Shown: positions 26,724 through 35,562, numbered from the stretch's first letter. The stretch: 64,000 bases of DNA from Novipirellula herctigrandis (GCA_007859835.1 SJPJ01000001.1:3522794-3586793), one strand, 5' to 3'. Numbers and translations are program-made. Notes: generated by a model not told the origin, from the sequence alone.

Positions 26724-27101
26724 TCATGGTTGTGGTCTCTTTTCCCCGGTTCGTTGGAATTCGCGAATCACCTTTAGCAATTGCGACGGTGGATCGCCCT
26801 TGAACGCAAAGCCCGCGACGCCGGAGTCGAAGGCGGCGCTGCGAGCTTCTTCGTGAACACTCAGGGCGATGATCAAAGGCGGCTCATCGAACAGTTCGAG
26901 GAGTGCTTGCAGCGTATCGATCCGTTTTCCGAGCACGTCCCAATCGAGCACAACAAGTTCCGGTCTTTTTGATTTAATGTTCGCCAACAGATCCGTGAAA
27001 TCAGCGACATCACCGGTCAGCTCAAGATCAGATTGAGCTTCGATCAGTACTGCGATCGCCGACCGCGTCGGCCGATGTTGAGAGGCAACGACAACTCGCA
27101 T
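26724..27101 (-). CDS. Stand-alone receiver-like protein, degenerate
   Basis: A 125-residue single-domain protein with the receiver fold pattern: MRVVVASQH, then LVVLDWDVLG with a possible acceptor Asp53, LIIALSVHEE, and AGFAFKGDPP holding the conserved Lys. The two acidic residues normally found after strand 1 are missing (Gln8-His9 here), so metal binding and phosphorylation are doubtful. It may be a pseudo-receiver that binds a partner. It follows the NarL-type regulator, with a palindrome between them, and runs into the SnoaL/DRPI cassette (10-base gap), which links the two-component set to the surface proteins. Confidence 0.7.
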   Translation of the reverse strand: MRVVVASQHRPTRSAIAVLIEAQSDLELTGDVADFTDLLANIKSKRPELVVLDWDVLGKRIDTLQALLELFDEPPLIIALSVHEEARSAAFDSGVAGFAFKGDPPSQLLKVIREFQRTGEKRPQP

Positions 27102-27202
27102 TGATGGATTGCCCTAAAAACCAGAAGAGACCCCGTTAACACAGGTGCCAATAGAACAGCACAGAACCCCTCAAGCTATCCGACAGAAGGACCAATCCGG
27201 GG

Positions 27203-27218
27203 TAGTACAAATGTACTA
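27203..27218. promoter_or_regulatory. 7-2-7 palindrome, candidate regulator site
   Basis: TAGTACA-AA-TGTACTA is a perfect inverted repeat with two central bases, in the 138-base gap upstream of the receiver-like gene and just downstream of the NarL-type regulator gene. NarL-family proteins often bind two heptamers spaced by two bases, so the spacing fits; the bases do not match the enterobacterial NarL heptamer. Candidate autoregulatory or downstream operator. Confidence 0.5.
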
Positions 27219-27239
27219 ATGCATTGTGGTTCGGCTAAG

Positions 27240-27875
27240 TCAGCGAATCAAATGACGCTGAATCGCAATCGCCGCAACTTCCGCTCGATTGGCTGCGCCC
27301 AGTCGCTTGATCAATTGGCTGACATGATGGCGGATCGTGAAAGGGCTACGGTGCAAATGCTTGGCAATCTCTTTGTTGCTCATCCCCTTCACAACGAGCG
27401 CCAAAACCTCGCGTTCCCGATTAGTTAATTCGATTCTGGCCTCAGGCGAATCGGACAGCAGATCGTTTACTGCATCGGCAGAGATCGTGGTTTGACCAAC
27501 GCTAGCGGCACGAATGGCGTTTGCAAGCTCTTCCTTGCTGGCATCTTTTAGTACGTAGCCTACGGCGCCTACTTGCATCGCACGCAGGACGAGCTGCTGA
27601 TCGTGAAAGCTCGTGAGGATCAAAACTTGAATGTCTGCACAAGCTTGTTTGATGGCAGATGCGGTCTGCACGCCGTCAAGTCCTTTCATCTTCATATCAA
27701 CCAAGACAACATCTGGTTTGATGTCTTTGCACAATTTCACCGCGTCCTCGCCTTTGCGTGCTTCGCCCACCCAGAGCAAATCATCGAACGCCATCAAGAC
27801 AAAACGAATGCCATTGCGCATGAGGTCATGATCGTCGACCGAGGCGACACGGATCGGTTTGCCTTCAGGCGTCAT
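27240..27875 (-). CDS. NarL/FixJ-family response regulator
   Basis: A 211-residue regulator. The receiver domain spans about 8-125, with Asp14/Asp15, acceptor Asp60 in VVLVDMKM, and Lys in YVLKDAS. The LuxR-type helix-turn-helix spans about 145-208 (ELTNREREVLALVVKGMSNK). It is encoded four bases after the histidine kinase gene and surely forms a pair with it. Likely target is the 7-2-7 palindrome 22 bases beyond its stop, ahead of the receiver-like gene. Confidence 0.93.
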   Translation of the reverse strand: MTPEGKPIRVASVDDHDLMRNGIRFVLMAFDDLLWVGEARKGEDAVKLCKDIKPDVVLVDMKMKGLDGVQTASAIKQACADIQVLILTSFHDQQLVLRAMQVGAVGYVLKDASKEELANAIRAASVGQTTISADAVNDLLSDSPEARIELTNREREVLALVVKGMSNKEIAKHLHRSPFTIRHHVSQLIKRLGAANRAEVAAIAIQRHLIR

Positions 27876-27879
27876 CGTA

Positions 27880-29235
27880 TCAACCTTTGTTCCAAATTAC
27901 AGTAATTGTCGTGCCCGCCGTTGCTTCGGATTGTACGTCTAATCGTCCACCAATTGTTGCGATTCGCTCTCGCATCAACTGTAAACCCATGCCGGAAAAT
28001 TCTCTTGAGTCTTCTAGTCCACAACCATCATCACAGACGGTGAGCGTCGCTTGCACCTCGCTACGTTTCAAGCATAACCGAATGTTGTTCGCATCAGCAT
28101 GTTTCAATGCGTTGTTGATCCCCTCCTGTGCCGCACGGTAGAACGCGATTTGAACGTCATCAGGCATCACCATGGCACCTTCGGTCTCGAGCTCAATTGG
28201 CACTCGTGATCGTCCGGTCGCGGCACTGGCTAACTGCTGCAGCAACACGCCGAGATCTTTCTCTAGCAAGGACGCTGGATGCAGTTCCAGCAACAACGCA
28301 CGCATCTCCGCCAGGGCACCCTTGGTCAAAGCTCTCAAGTCTTGCAAGCCACGCATCGCGTCATCGGGGCTACGACGCCAAACCTCGGGAATCGCGTCAG
28401 CGATGGCAGCGGTGGAAAACAGCGTCTGCGTCACACTATCGTGCAGCTCTCCCGCGATCCGATTTCGCTCGTCGGCCACGGCCTTGCGAAGGTCGGATTC
28501 CTTCTGCGCCAGTTTGGACGAAAGCGCCGACGATCGCATGACCTCACCTGCAAGGTCGTAACCGGTCAAACCAACAAGGGCCAAAAACCCGTAGGTCGAT
28601 AGATAGGGAGAATCGAGCCGGCCGGTGTCCACGAAAAACGCGTGCGTTCCGAAACAGAGCATGAACACCACGACGGTTGAGCCGAAAATGATCGCCCGAC
28701 CGCGTTCTTTGCGCAGCCAGAATCCGTAACAACCGCAAGCGACAAGACCGAGTATTGCCAGCATCGCCAGCTCGAAAACCAATCGCCATGGGTTGCTTTT
28801 CCCAATCGCAAGCCAGATGCGTTCTCCCCAGGGCAGCGTGATTGTTCGCAAACCCGTGATTTCGGTATATAGAAAGCTTGCCGGCGAAAAGAGGTTGACC
28901 ACCATTGCAGCCATAAAGGCAACAACAATGACGGTCGCAACGCACTTTCCAATTTTCCCAACCGAAGCGTACGATGTGATGAAACAGACGGAGGCAATGG
29001 CCCAGCAACCCGAGGCCGCCACATACCACCGCAGTTCGGATGACATGACGTCGATCGACTCGGCGCGATACATGAATGTTTCGGCAATTGCATTAATGCC
29101 TGCGGCTGCGGCTGTCAGCGCAAACAGCAAGTGAGTGATCTCGCGATGTGCTCGAATCCAGACGAGCAAATGAATCACGGCAATCGTCTGAAACACGGCA
29201 AAAGCCATGTATTGTGCGATTTCCAGGTAGTTCAT
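27880..29235 (-). CDS. Membrane sensor histidine kinase (HisKA_3 type)
   Basis: A 451-residue kinase with seven hydrophobic segments in the first 230 residues (a 7TM-like sensor), a short coiled coil, the HisKA_3 dimerisation helix with phospho-acceptor His265 in AGELHDSVTQ, and the ATPase domain with DDGCGL and GMGLQLMRERI. This is the kinase type that pairs with NarL/LuxR regulators, and the cognate gene follows directly. ATG 29235 is used; a longer frame to 29268 exists without a better ribosome site. The ligand is unknown. Confidence 0.92.
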   Translation of the reverse strand: MNYLEIAQYMAFAVFQTIAVIHLLVWIRAHREITHLLFALTAAAAGINAIAETFMYRAESIDVMSSELRWYVAASGCWAIASVCFITSYASVGKIGKCVATVIVVAFMAAMVVNLFSPASFLYTEITGLRTITLPWGERIWLAIGKSNPWRLVFELAMLAILGLVACGCYGFWLRKERGRAIIFGSTVVVFMLCFGTHAFFVDTGRLDSPYLSTYGFLALVGLTGYDLAGEVMRSSALSSKLAQKESDLRKAVADERNRIAGELHDSVTQTLFSTAAIADAIPEVWRRSPDDAMRGLQDLRALTKGALAEMRALLLELHPASLLEKDLGVLLQQLASAATGRSRVPIELETEGAMVMPDDVQIAFYRAAQEGINNALKHADANNIRLCLKRSEVQATLTVCDDGCGLEDSREFSGMGLQLMRERIATIGGRLDVQSEATAGTTITVIWNKG

Positions 29236-29444
29236 CCTCGTGACCTCGCCCGAACGCTGACCAATCAATTTTCTCCCGTGAAGGTTCTGTTGGGATTAGT
29301 TTAGTCCGGTTGCTGTCATCACGGTAGTTTATTCCCATTCGGTAAGACTGAGCGAATCAAACGGCTGTGACGCCGCCCCGGAATCGTAGGTGTCCAAGCA
29401 TGATTTTTTACAAGATTCAGTCAAAATTCGCTCGCTGATGTGAA

Positions 29445-29999
29445 GTGTTATGCGGCAATATCCTTTCACAGCGACTTCGACAGGAGCATCCTGTGGCCCA
29501 GAATGAGGGTGAAGTCATGCTTGATCGCGCGATCGGACTGACGGATCAAAATGTTAACAGCAGCTGGTGCGTTTCTATCGACGGCCTGATTGCCGTTGGA
29601 CGAAGGGCCGCCATCTTCGAGGCATTCACTGGTGAACCAATCGGCACCTACAACGCTGCGATTGGGCAAAGCCTGAATCCTGAGGATGGCGAAGGAATCG
29701 CGACGGTTGGTGGTTTCGCCGAAATCTGGTGCAAACCGGTTGATTGTCTCGTCTGGCACGTCGGTTACGGCACGGATGATCCGCATAACCAGGATCTCGG
29801 TCAAATCCTAGACAACACGGGCACGCCGATCGCCGGACAAAAGGCACGTCATGCCGTCGATTGGACGAATTGGATGTGGAATGTCACCGACTTTTTCCAA
29901 TTGGGCTTCGAGGTCAGTCGTCGAGAAACCGCCTACATCGCACCCCGCGTGTCCAACGAGGCGATGATCTACCATTTCCGCTCGCGCCTCACAATCTGA
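29445..29999 (+). pseudogene. C-terminal fragment of an outer-membrane barrel protein
   Basis: From about codon 33 the frame reads like the end of the roughly 450-residue planctomycete porin-like barrels: WCVSIDGLIAVGR, GTYNAAIGQSLNPEDGEGI, HVGYGTDDPHNQDLGQ and a terminal NEAMIYHFRSRLTI ending in a hydrophobic residue, typical of a barrel. The first 30 codons bear no resemblance to a signal peptide and the front half of the barrel is absent. I read it as a truncated remnant, possibly by the same events that left integrase and IS remains 1-2 kb away. It is one of only two coding traces on the plus strand. Confidence 0.65.
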
Positions 30000-30090
30000 A
30001 CATCCTGAACTTATCAACGCAAACTATCCTCAAGGTACACGGTCAACCGATCCATCCAAGAAGAACGATCCCCAATCAAGGAACGCATGG

Positions 30091-31038
30091 ATGCGAATCA
30101 AATCAATGTGGCACGTGTGTTGTGTCGCCCTGTTGCTATTTTCTACTTTTGCTCTTTCGGGAGAGATCGTTGCTGAAGAATTGCCCCCCCTCAGTTCAGA
30201 GTTAGCGGGATTTGGATATGACGATCCTTCTTTATACTGCGACAGTGTTTCATGTGATGGCATGTCGTGCGGTGACCCATCCCATCATCGCTTTGAAGTA
30301 GGGCGTTGTGCGTCAAGGTTCAAACTGACCGAGTTCAACATCTATCCAACGTTTTCGTATTTGGATGACAAGGCGGCGTCGTACAACGAATTCGAGTTTG
30401 CCTCGATGACCGACCTCGGCTGGCTGGAGATGGAGAACCGAACGGTGATGAACGTCACCGACCTGCCATCGACCATCAAACTTGGTCCTACCAATCCCGA
30501 TCAGGGAAGCACGACCGCGAATGTTCGCTCCCAGGGATTCGGCGACGTTCTCTCAGGCTTCTTCTTTTCTCCTCGCGGCTCCCACGAGCAGAACACGCAC
30601 CTCGGCTTGGGGACGGTCATCACGTTTCCAACTGCGTCGGATGACCTCCTCGGCTCCAATCAATACACCGCTGGGCCCGGCGCCCACTTCAGTACCGAGA
30701 AGGGCCGGCTGACCGCCGGTTTTTTCCTTTGGCAATCGTGGGGATTCGGCGGCGATTCGTCCTCCAAACGAGTCAACCAGCTCTTTGGTAAGCCATTCAT
30801 TCTTTTTGAATTGAATGAAAAATGGGACGCCGTCTTCATCCCGCTTGGAATGAGCCATTCCTGGAAGTCGCCCAAGGGAGATGACTGGACTGTGCCGCTG
30901 GGCGGTGGCTTGCGACGCGAATTCGATTGCGGCGATCACAAACTGGCTCTCACCACCCAGATGTTTGATTACGTTGCCCGCAAGTCCAAGGACCCGGAAT
31001 ACGAACTCCGATTCACGATTGAGTATCTATTCGATTAG
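30091..31038 (+). CDS. Outer-membrane beta-barrel protein
   Basis: A 315-residue exported protein (signal to about residue 28, EIVAEELP) preceded by AAGGA eight bases before the ATG. After a Cys-rich linker (residues about 48-75: CDSVSC, then CGDPSHHRFEVGRC), the rest has alternating amphipathic strands and ends in YELRFTIEYLFD, with the terminal aromatic that marks an outer-membrane barrel. It resembles transporters of the MetA-pathway/phenol-degradation barrel type. The four-Cys linker could hold a disulfide pair. It is the only intact gene on the plus strand. Confidence 0.7.
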   Translation: MRIKSMWHVCCVALLLFSTFALSGEIVAEELPPLSSELAGFGYDDPSLYCDSVSCDGMSCGDPSHHRFEVGRCASRFKLTEFNIYPTFSYLDDKAASYNEFEFASMTDLGWLEMENRTVMNVTDLPSTIKLGPTNPDQGSTTANVRSQGFGDVLSGFFFSPRGSHEQNTHLGLGTVITFPTASDDLLGSNQYTAGPGAHFSTEKGRLTAGFFLWQSWGFGGDSSSKRVNQLFGKPFILFELNEKWDAVFIPLGMSHSWKSPKGDDWTVPLGGGLRREFDCGDHKLALTTQMFDYVARKSKDPEYELRFTIEYLFD

Positions 31039-31340
31039 TCCAGCAGTTCTCCAGCAGTGTTTACGGCTCGTTGCGAGAGGGTTCACGAAGAGCGTTGCTT
31101 CCGCGGCAAATCGGCGTCGATCTGGCACCCTTGCCGCTCCATCCAACCCCGGTTTTTTCGTTTCTGTGATTGACGTAGGCGAATCCTGATTCCCTACTGG
31201 TGCGCCTGCCTTTGTGCCTACGGCGCCGTTTGTAGACGCAATCGCTGCCGCGAAGTCCTCCTCGGTGACGTCCAAGTAGTATTTCGCTGCCGTTTTGCCG
31301 TCATGGTCGAACCAGTCGTTCAAGACGTGATTGCGATGTA
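31027..31340 (-). pseudogene. C-terminal remnant of a tyrosine recombinase
   Basis: Codons from about 31337 down read HVLNDWFDHDGKTAAKYYLDVTEEDFAAAIAS, split here as HVLNDWFDHDGKTAAKYY and LDVTEEDFAA, which matches the end of planctomycete phage-type integrases (normally HVVxDWLGHD then KHY). The rest of the catalytic domain is gone: sequence further upstream belongs to a glycosidase fragment. The catalytic Tyr could be one of the two in KYY, but the Arg and His boxes are missing. The frame runs on with a typical low-complexity tail to a stop at 31027. Confidence 0.6.
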
Positions 31341-31345
31341 TACCG

Positions 31346-31723
31346 CTAGGTGGCACGCCCCAGCGCATCCTGAAGCACTTTGGGCCGTTCAAATTTGTAC
31401 CACTCGTTCTTTGTACCACTCGTTCTTTGTACTACTCGTTCTTTGTACTACTCGTTCTTTGTACTACTCGTTCTTTGTACTACTCGTTCTTTGTACTACT
31501 CGGTGTAGGACGTGGAAGAGGTGTCGTAGGGCCGGCCCTCTTCATTCTTCCATTGAATCCCATCCAGTGAACACATATAGCCGCTTTGGCGATCCATGGC
31601 ACAATTGTAGATACAGTGAAACGGATGTCGGCTTCTCCATCCAACCGGATCCTCCGCATAACCGCTGAGGCAGTGGTAGTTGTCGGCAGAGACCATGTTG
31701 TCGGGACCGAGAAGACGGTTGTT
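31346..31723 (-). pseudogene. Fragment of a five-blade glycosidase, broken by a tandem repeat
   Basis: Going right to left the frame reads YAEDPVGWRSRHPFHCIYN, then SLDGIQWKNEEGRPYDT, then the 16-base tandem repeat, then NEWYKFERPKVLQDALGRAT and a TAG stop at 31346. The intact enzyme at 37069-38412 has the same order: FEDPVIWKDEVQYHLVVN, SPDGINWKWDPGFAYDT, EAWYKFERPKVRQDKYGRAT. So this is about 100 residues from the middle of a paralogue, with the codons for NEWYK multiplied. Both ends are lost, one at an integrase tail and the other at an ISAs1 piece. Confidence 0.75.
31401..31496. repeat. 16-bp tandem repeat, six full units plus partials
   Basis: Six consecutive copies of (C/T)ACTCGTTCTTTGTAC. 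The first two units start CAC, the other four TAC, and partial units flank the array. Because 16 is not a multiple of three the array shifts frame at each unit. On the minus strand one unit spells part of the NEWYK codons of the surrounding glycosidase fragment, so the unit arose from coding sequence. Confidence 0.95.
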
Positions 31724-31846
31724 GCTGATCACGATGACCTCACCGAGCAGGTGTCGCTGATTGACATGCAAACGCGGGTCAGGCAATTCGGTCAAATCTT
31801 CGAGGATGCTTTCAACATCAAATCCAACCGCTTTCTTCTTGGCCAC
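31724..31846 (-). mobile_element. ISAs1-family transposase N-terminal remnant
   Basis: An ATG at 31846 opens 41 residues including ILEDLTELPDPRLHVNQRHL then LGEVIVIS. This is the start signature of ISAs1-type transposases (FxxLPDPR, then RHxLxEIIxIS). The reading passes without a break into glycosidase-like codons, so only the 5' end of the element is left. No inverted repeats were recognised around it. Confidence 0.6.
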
Positions 31847-32396
31847 AGCAACGCATCCAATCTTTGTTTGGAGAACACAAATTCAACAAGAACAATGATC
31901 GCAAAATCAACCGGACCGCGCTACGCCCAGTCTATCTTAATTGCGTGTCGACCCTGCCGGCATAGCGGGCCCCGGACTCGGCAATGAGATCGGCTCATTG
32001 ATCCGCATCGACTCTATCCGCCTTAAATTCCTGGCAAAGTTCAAGACACCCGTTCCCCTCCTCAACCAGCCCGTACCTTTTTTCAAAGGCCTGCCCGAAC
32101 TCATTGTCTTTCGACTTGTAGACGTTGGCGTAGCCGACAAGATAGGTGCCACCATGCTGCGGACATTCCTGCAACTCTTCCCACGCACCGATTTCCGAAT
32201 ACCGATTTCCGAGAACCGATTTCCGAGTACGGGCCCCAGTGGGCATCGATTCCGAATTTAGCAAACTCCCAAAACTGTTTTTGAATTCATAATGATTTCG
32301 ACTCGATGACGCGAAAAGCAACCGACTACGGTTGATTTGTCTCCACTTCCCAATTTTCCTAACGATCGAAATCGGGCTTTCCATGAACCGTTCTCC
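31847..32396. other. Gene-poor decayed region with short repeats
   Basis: No intact gene. A minus-strand reading from 32384 to 31995 contains an unassigned, protein-like stretch with four Cys/His residues (CPQHGGTYLVGYANVYKS then CLELCQEF), which could be another domain remnant. Within it, at 32187-32228, are three tandem 14-base units ACCGATTTCCGA(AT/GA/GT). I see no promoter or RNA gene. Confidence 0.5.
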
Positions 32397-33935
32397 TTAC
32401 TTGCTGTTTTTCTTACGTGACCCGTTTTTTACGTTCTTTTCTAAAAGGATGCGAGCTTTGGTTTCCCACGGCACCTGCCGATCAAACAATGTGCCGTACT
32501 CCCGGTAGCCGTTGTAATCAACAGTTTCCTCCTTCCAGTGTTTCACCTGCTGGTCATAGGCCTCGCGCAGTTTCTGAAGAACCGGCTGCGCCTCGGGATT
32601 CACCGCCAAATTTTTCAGTTCCAGCGGATCTTTGGTCAACTGGTACAACTCTTCGACAGGCTGCATGTTCTGGTCTTTATCCGTGTAAAACCAGTAGATG
32701 TATTTGTACTCGCCGTCGACGACGGAGAGGCTATGTGTGGCCGGTTTACCCCAGACATTCATCAGCGGAAGTGCCTCGTGAATCTTCGCAGCAGGATCCC
32801 GGTAGAGTTCCATCAAATCTCGACCATCCATATTGTCAGGAACCGACAAACCGCTCAACGTCAACAGCGTCGGCGCCACATCGCAGAGACCAGTCAGTGC
32901 GTCGCAGCGAAGACCGCGTCCACTGTTTGATTCACGAGGATCGTAAACAACCAATGGAATCCGTGAAGCCTCTTCATACGGCAGCACTTTCGAACCATAT
33001 CCATGCGATCCACACAGAAAACCATTGTCTGACGTGAAGATGACAATCGTATTTTTATCTGCGCCCGCTTCCTTCAATGCCTTGGAGATCATGCCGACCG
33101 CCTGGTCAATCCCATGCACCTGCTGGTGATAAGTCGCCATCTCTCCGTCGTAGTTGTCCGCGTAATGCCAACTGTAAAAGCGTTCAAACTGTCGATCCAT
33201 CCTGCTTTGTTTCGAAAAGTGTTCCCCGTTTTCACGCCCAAAGTTCTCCGGCTTGCGGAACGTCTTGCCTCGATAGATTTCATCAAACCTTGGATCGGGT
33301 TCCGCCGGTTTGTGAGGGGCTTTGAAACTGATCGAAAGACAGAAGGGCTGATCTTTCTCGACCGATTCCTTGATAAAATCACTTCCGAAAGCACCGTAGG
33401 CAAGTGTTGAGTGTGGATACTCCTCGGCGTATGCCTTCAACGCTTTATTGGCCGCGGTCTTGTAACTGGTCTGCCCCGGGCCGCCAGCCCACGCATCAAA
33501 GTTCTGACTGATGTTCTTGATCGTTTCCCCGTTCGGTTCCGACTTCACACTGAAGCCGAACTTGCCGGCAAATGCCGTGCGGTAACCGGCCTCTCGCAGC
33601 AACACCGGATAGGATTTCTGCCAAGTGTCATTGATCATGTCCCCATGTTCAAAGTTACAGCCAGTCTTGAACTCGAACATGCCGGTCATGACCGTGGCGC
33701 GGCTGGCCATACAAATGGCCGTCGTCGCGTAATGTCGGTCGAACACCAACCCGTCTGCCGCCAACCGATCCAAATTCGGCGTTTGCACGTCCTCGTTCCC
33801 ATAGCACCCCATGGAATACGTGCATTGGTCGTCCGCCATCAGGAACACCAGATTCGGACGATTGTCCGCTGCCTTGACGACAGAAAATGAAGTCGCCAGC
33901 AGCACACACACACTTATTGTTTTCAGCATCATCAT
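32397..33935 (-). CDS. Sulfatase with CMASR active-site motif
   Basis: A 512-residue exported sulfatase. The start is set at the first of three ATGs (33935) because AGGAAG lies at good spacing. Signal peptide runs to about residue 22 (VVKAAD). Metal ligands are ADD at 34-36. The modification site is Cys75 in ICMASRATVMTG, a CxAxR variant. The C-terminus is very basic (NVKNGSRKKNSK). A broken relative lies at 60135-60710 and shares AGKFGF, the FEPDPRFD/YRxTxxKKPxN block and YGTLF at the end. First sulfatase of the polysaccharide locus. Confidence 0.92.
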   Translation of the reverse strand: MMMLKTISVCVLLATSFSVVKAADNRPNLVFLMADDQCTYSMGCYGNEDVQTPNLDRLAADGLVFDRHYATTAICMASRATVMTGMFEFKTGCNFEHGDMINDTWQKSYPVLLREAGYRTAFAGKFGFSVKSEPNGETIKNISQNFDAWAGGPGQTSYKTAANKALKAYAEEYPHSTLAYGAFGSDFIKESVEKDQPFCLSISFKAPHKPAEPDPRFDEIYRGKTFRKPENFGRENGEHFSKQSRMDRQFERFYSWHYADNYDGEMATYHQQVHGIDQAVGMISKALKEAGADKNTIVIFTSDNGFLCGSHGYGSKVLPYEEASRIPLVVYDPRESNSGRGLRCDALTGLCDVAPTLLTLSGLSVPDNMDGRDLMELYRDPAAKIHEALPLMNVWGKPATHSLSVVDGEYKYIYWFYTDKDQNMQPVEELYQLTKDPLELKNLAVNPEAQPVLQKLREAYDQQVKHWKEETVDYNGYREYGTLFDRQVPWETKARILLEKNVKNGSRKKNSK

Positions 33936-33984
33936 TGTTCTTCCTGAGCTTTCCTTTTTCATGACGGGCATTCTTTTGAATAAA

Positions 33985-35562
33985 CTATTTCAATTGTTCC
34001 AGGATCGGTTCGAGTTGCGGCCATTTGATGTTTGGATCGTTAAAGTCGCTTGATAGCTGCGGTCCGGGAGTGCTACGCCCGCGTTTGATGATGTCGGCAA
34101 GTTCCTTCTCCAACATCTCGATCACTTCGGGGTGATCCGCCGCGACGTTGATCTTTTCGATGGCATCGGTTTTCATGTCGAACAGCAGTAGATCAGTAGC
34201 ATTGATGATTGGATCGTCCTTTCGCGGATCACTGCGACTGGACCCACCAAAATCATCGAACATCACTTTCCATTTCCCGCGACGGATAGAGAAAATCCCT
34301 TTGTCCGAATGATGGATGACAAGACGATCACCCTTGCGGGGGATCGCGTTTCCTTGACACGCAGGTAAGAAACTGACACTGTCCTCGCCTTCGTTGTCAG
34401 CCAGTTTGACACCGATAATGCCCGCGCAAGTCGCCATCAAGTCGGTGGTACAGGTTAATGCATCGGATATGGTTCCCGGCTTCACTTTATTTGGCCAACG
34501 CACAATGAACGGAACGCGATGGCCGCCTTCCCAGTTCGTGCCTTTCATGCCGCGATAAATCCAACTTGAGTGGTGCCCTTTTTTTCCCATTTCCGGAAAT
34601 CCCGCCTTGGGCGACGTGCCGTTATCTGCGGTGAAGACCACCAGTGTGTTGTTCGCAATCCCCAGTTCATCCAGCGTCTTGAGCACTTCGCCGACCACCC
34701 AGTCGCTCTCCATGCAGAAGTCGCCGTGCAGGTTCAGTCCGCTTTTGTTCTTAAACCGGTCACGGGGGACAATCGGTGAATGCGGTGACGGCAACGGCAG
34801 AGAAACAAAGAACGGGCCGTCTTTGTTGTCCCGAATCCAACCGCAGGTTTTCTCGGCGAACTTGGTGAGCACTTCCTGCTGCACATATTCCTTGGCGGCG
34901 TATCCGGGCTTGGAGGGTTGTGTGAAGCCACGTGCGTTCACTTCATCGAGCGTCTTCAGAGTTTCGAGTGTGCCTTGTATCCGATCGTTCTCGATATAGG
35001 CATGTGGATCCATGTTCAACGAAGCGGAAATCCCGAAGAAGTAATCGAATCCCACGCTGTTGGGGCCGTTGGTGATCGGTGCCGTCGGATCGATATTCTT
35101 ATACGAGATGCGCTTCCCGACTTTGCCGGGATCGATGACCTTCCAATCCATCCCCAGGTGCCACTTTCCGATACAGGCCGTCGCGTAGCCCTGCTTCTTC
35201 AGAAACGAAGCAACCGTTTCGCGGGTCGGCTCGATCAGATGAGGGCTGTGCCCTCCGAGTACGCCCTGTTTCAATGTCGGCGTACGCCAGGAATAGCGCC
35301 CCGTCAAAATGCCGTACCGAGTCGGCGTGCAGACACCCGAACTGGTATGCGTGTCCATGAACTTGATGCCTTCGCTCGCAAGGCGGTCAATATGCGGCGT
35401 CGGGATCTTGCTGTCTTTGTTGTAAGCCCCGACATCTCCCTGTCCCATATCGTCAGCAAGGATGTAAACGATGTTCGGCTTTTCCGCCGCAGTGATGAGT
35501 GTGGTTGGCCACAGAAAAGCCAGCACCAAAGTAGGAAGAGTCATACGTTTGATTTTTTTCAA
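33985..35562 (-). CDS. Sulfatase (CTPTR type)
   Basis: A 525-residue exported sulfatase if read from TTG 35562. That start has AGGAGA five bases upstream and gives a classical signal peptide MKKIKRMTLPTLVLAFLWP. The first ATG in frame is at 35544, without a ribosome site; the frame stays open to 35811 but that part has no homology. Metal ligands ADD are at 36-38; Cys78 is in VCTPTRYGILTGR; ADNGTS and HSSW-type loops follow. The GxGDVGAYN and TPxIDRLASEG blocks place it near arylsulfatase A/N-acetylgalactosamine-6-sulfatase types. It lies 49 bases upstream of the CMASR sulfatase on the same strand. Confidence 0.9.
   Translation of the reverse strand: MKKIKRMTLPTLVLAFLWPTTLITAAEKPNIVYILADDMGQGDVGAYNKDSKIPTPHIDRLASEGIKFMDTHTSSGVCTPTRYGILTGRYSWRTPTLKQGVLGGHSPHLIEPTRETVASFLKKQGYATACIGKWHLGMDWKVIDPGKVGKRISYKNIDPTAPITNGPNSVGFDYFFGISASLNMDPHAYIENDRIQGTLETLKTLDEVNARGFTQPSKPGYAAKEYVQQEVLTKFAEKTCGWIRDNKDGPFFVSLPLPSPHSPIVPRDRFKNKSGLNLHGDFCMESDWVVGEVLKTLDELGIANNTLVVFTADNGTSPKAGFPEMGKKGHHSSWIYRGMKGTNWEGGHRVPFIVRWPNKVKPGTISDALTCTTDLMATCAGIIGVKLADNEGEDSVSFLPACQGNAIPRKGDRLVIHHSDKGIFSIRRGKWKVMFDDFGGSSRSDPRKDDPIINATDLLLFDMKTDAIEKINVAADHPEVIEMLEKELADIIKRGRSTPGPQLSSDFNDPNIKWPQLEPILEQLK

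Noticed and set aside
27203-27218. Classical enterobacterial NarL site
   Set aside because: The heptamers do not match TACYNMT; only the 7-2-7 geometry agrees.
31401-31496. CRISPR or short-spacer array
   Set aside because: Units abut with no spacers; it is a simple tandem repeat from coding sequence.
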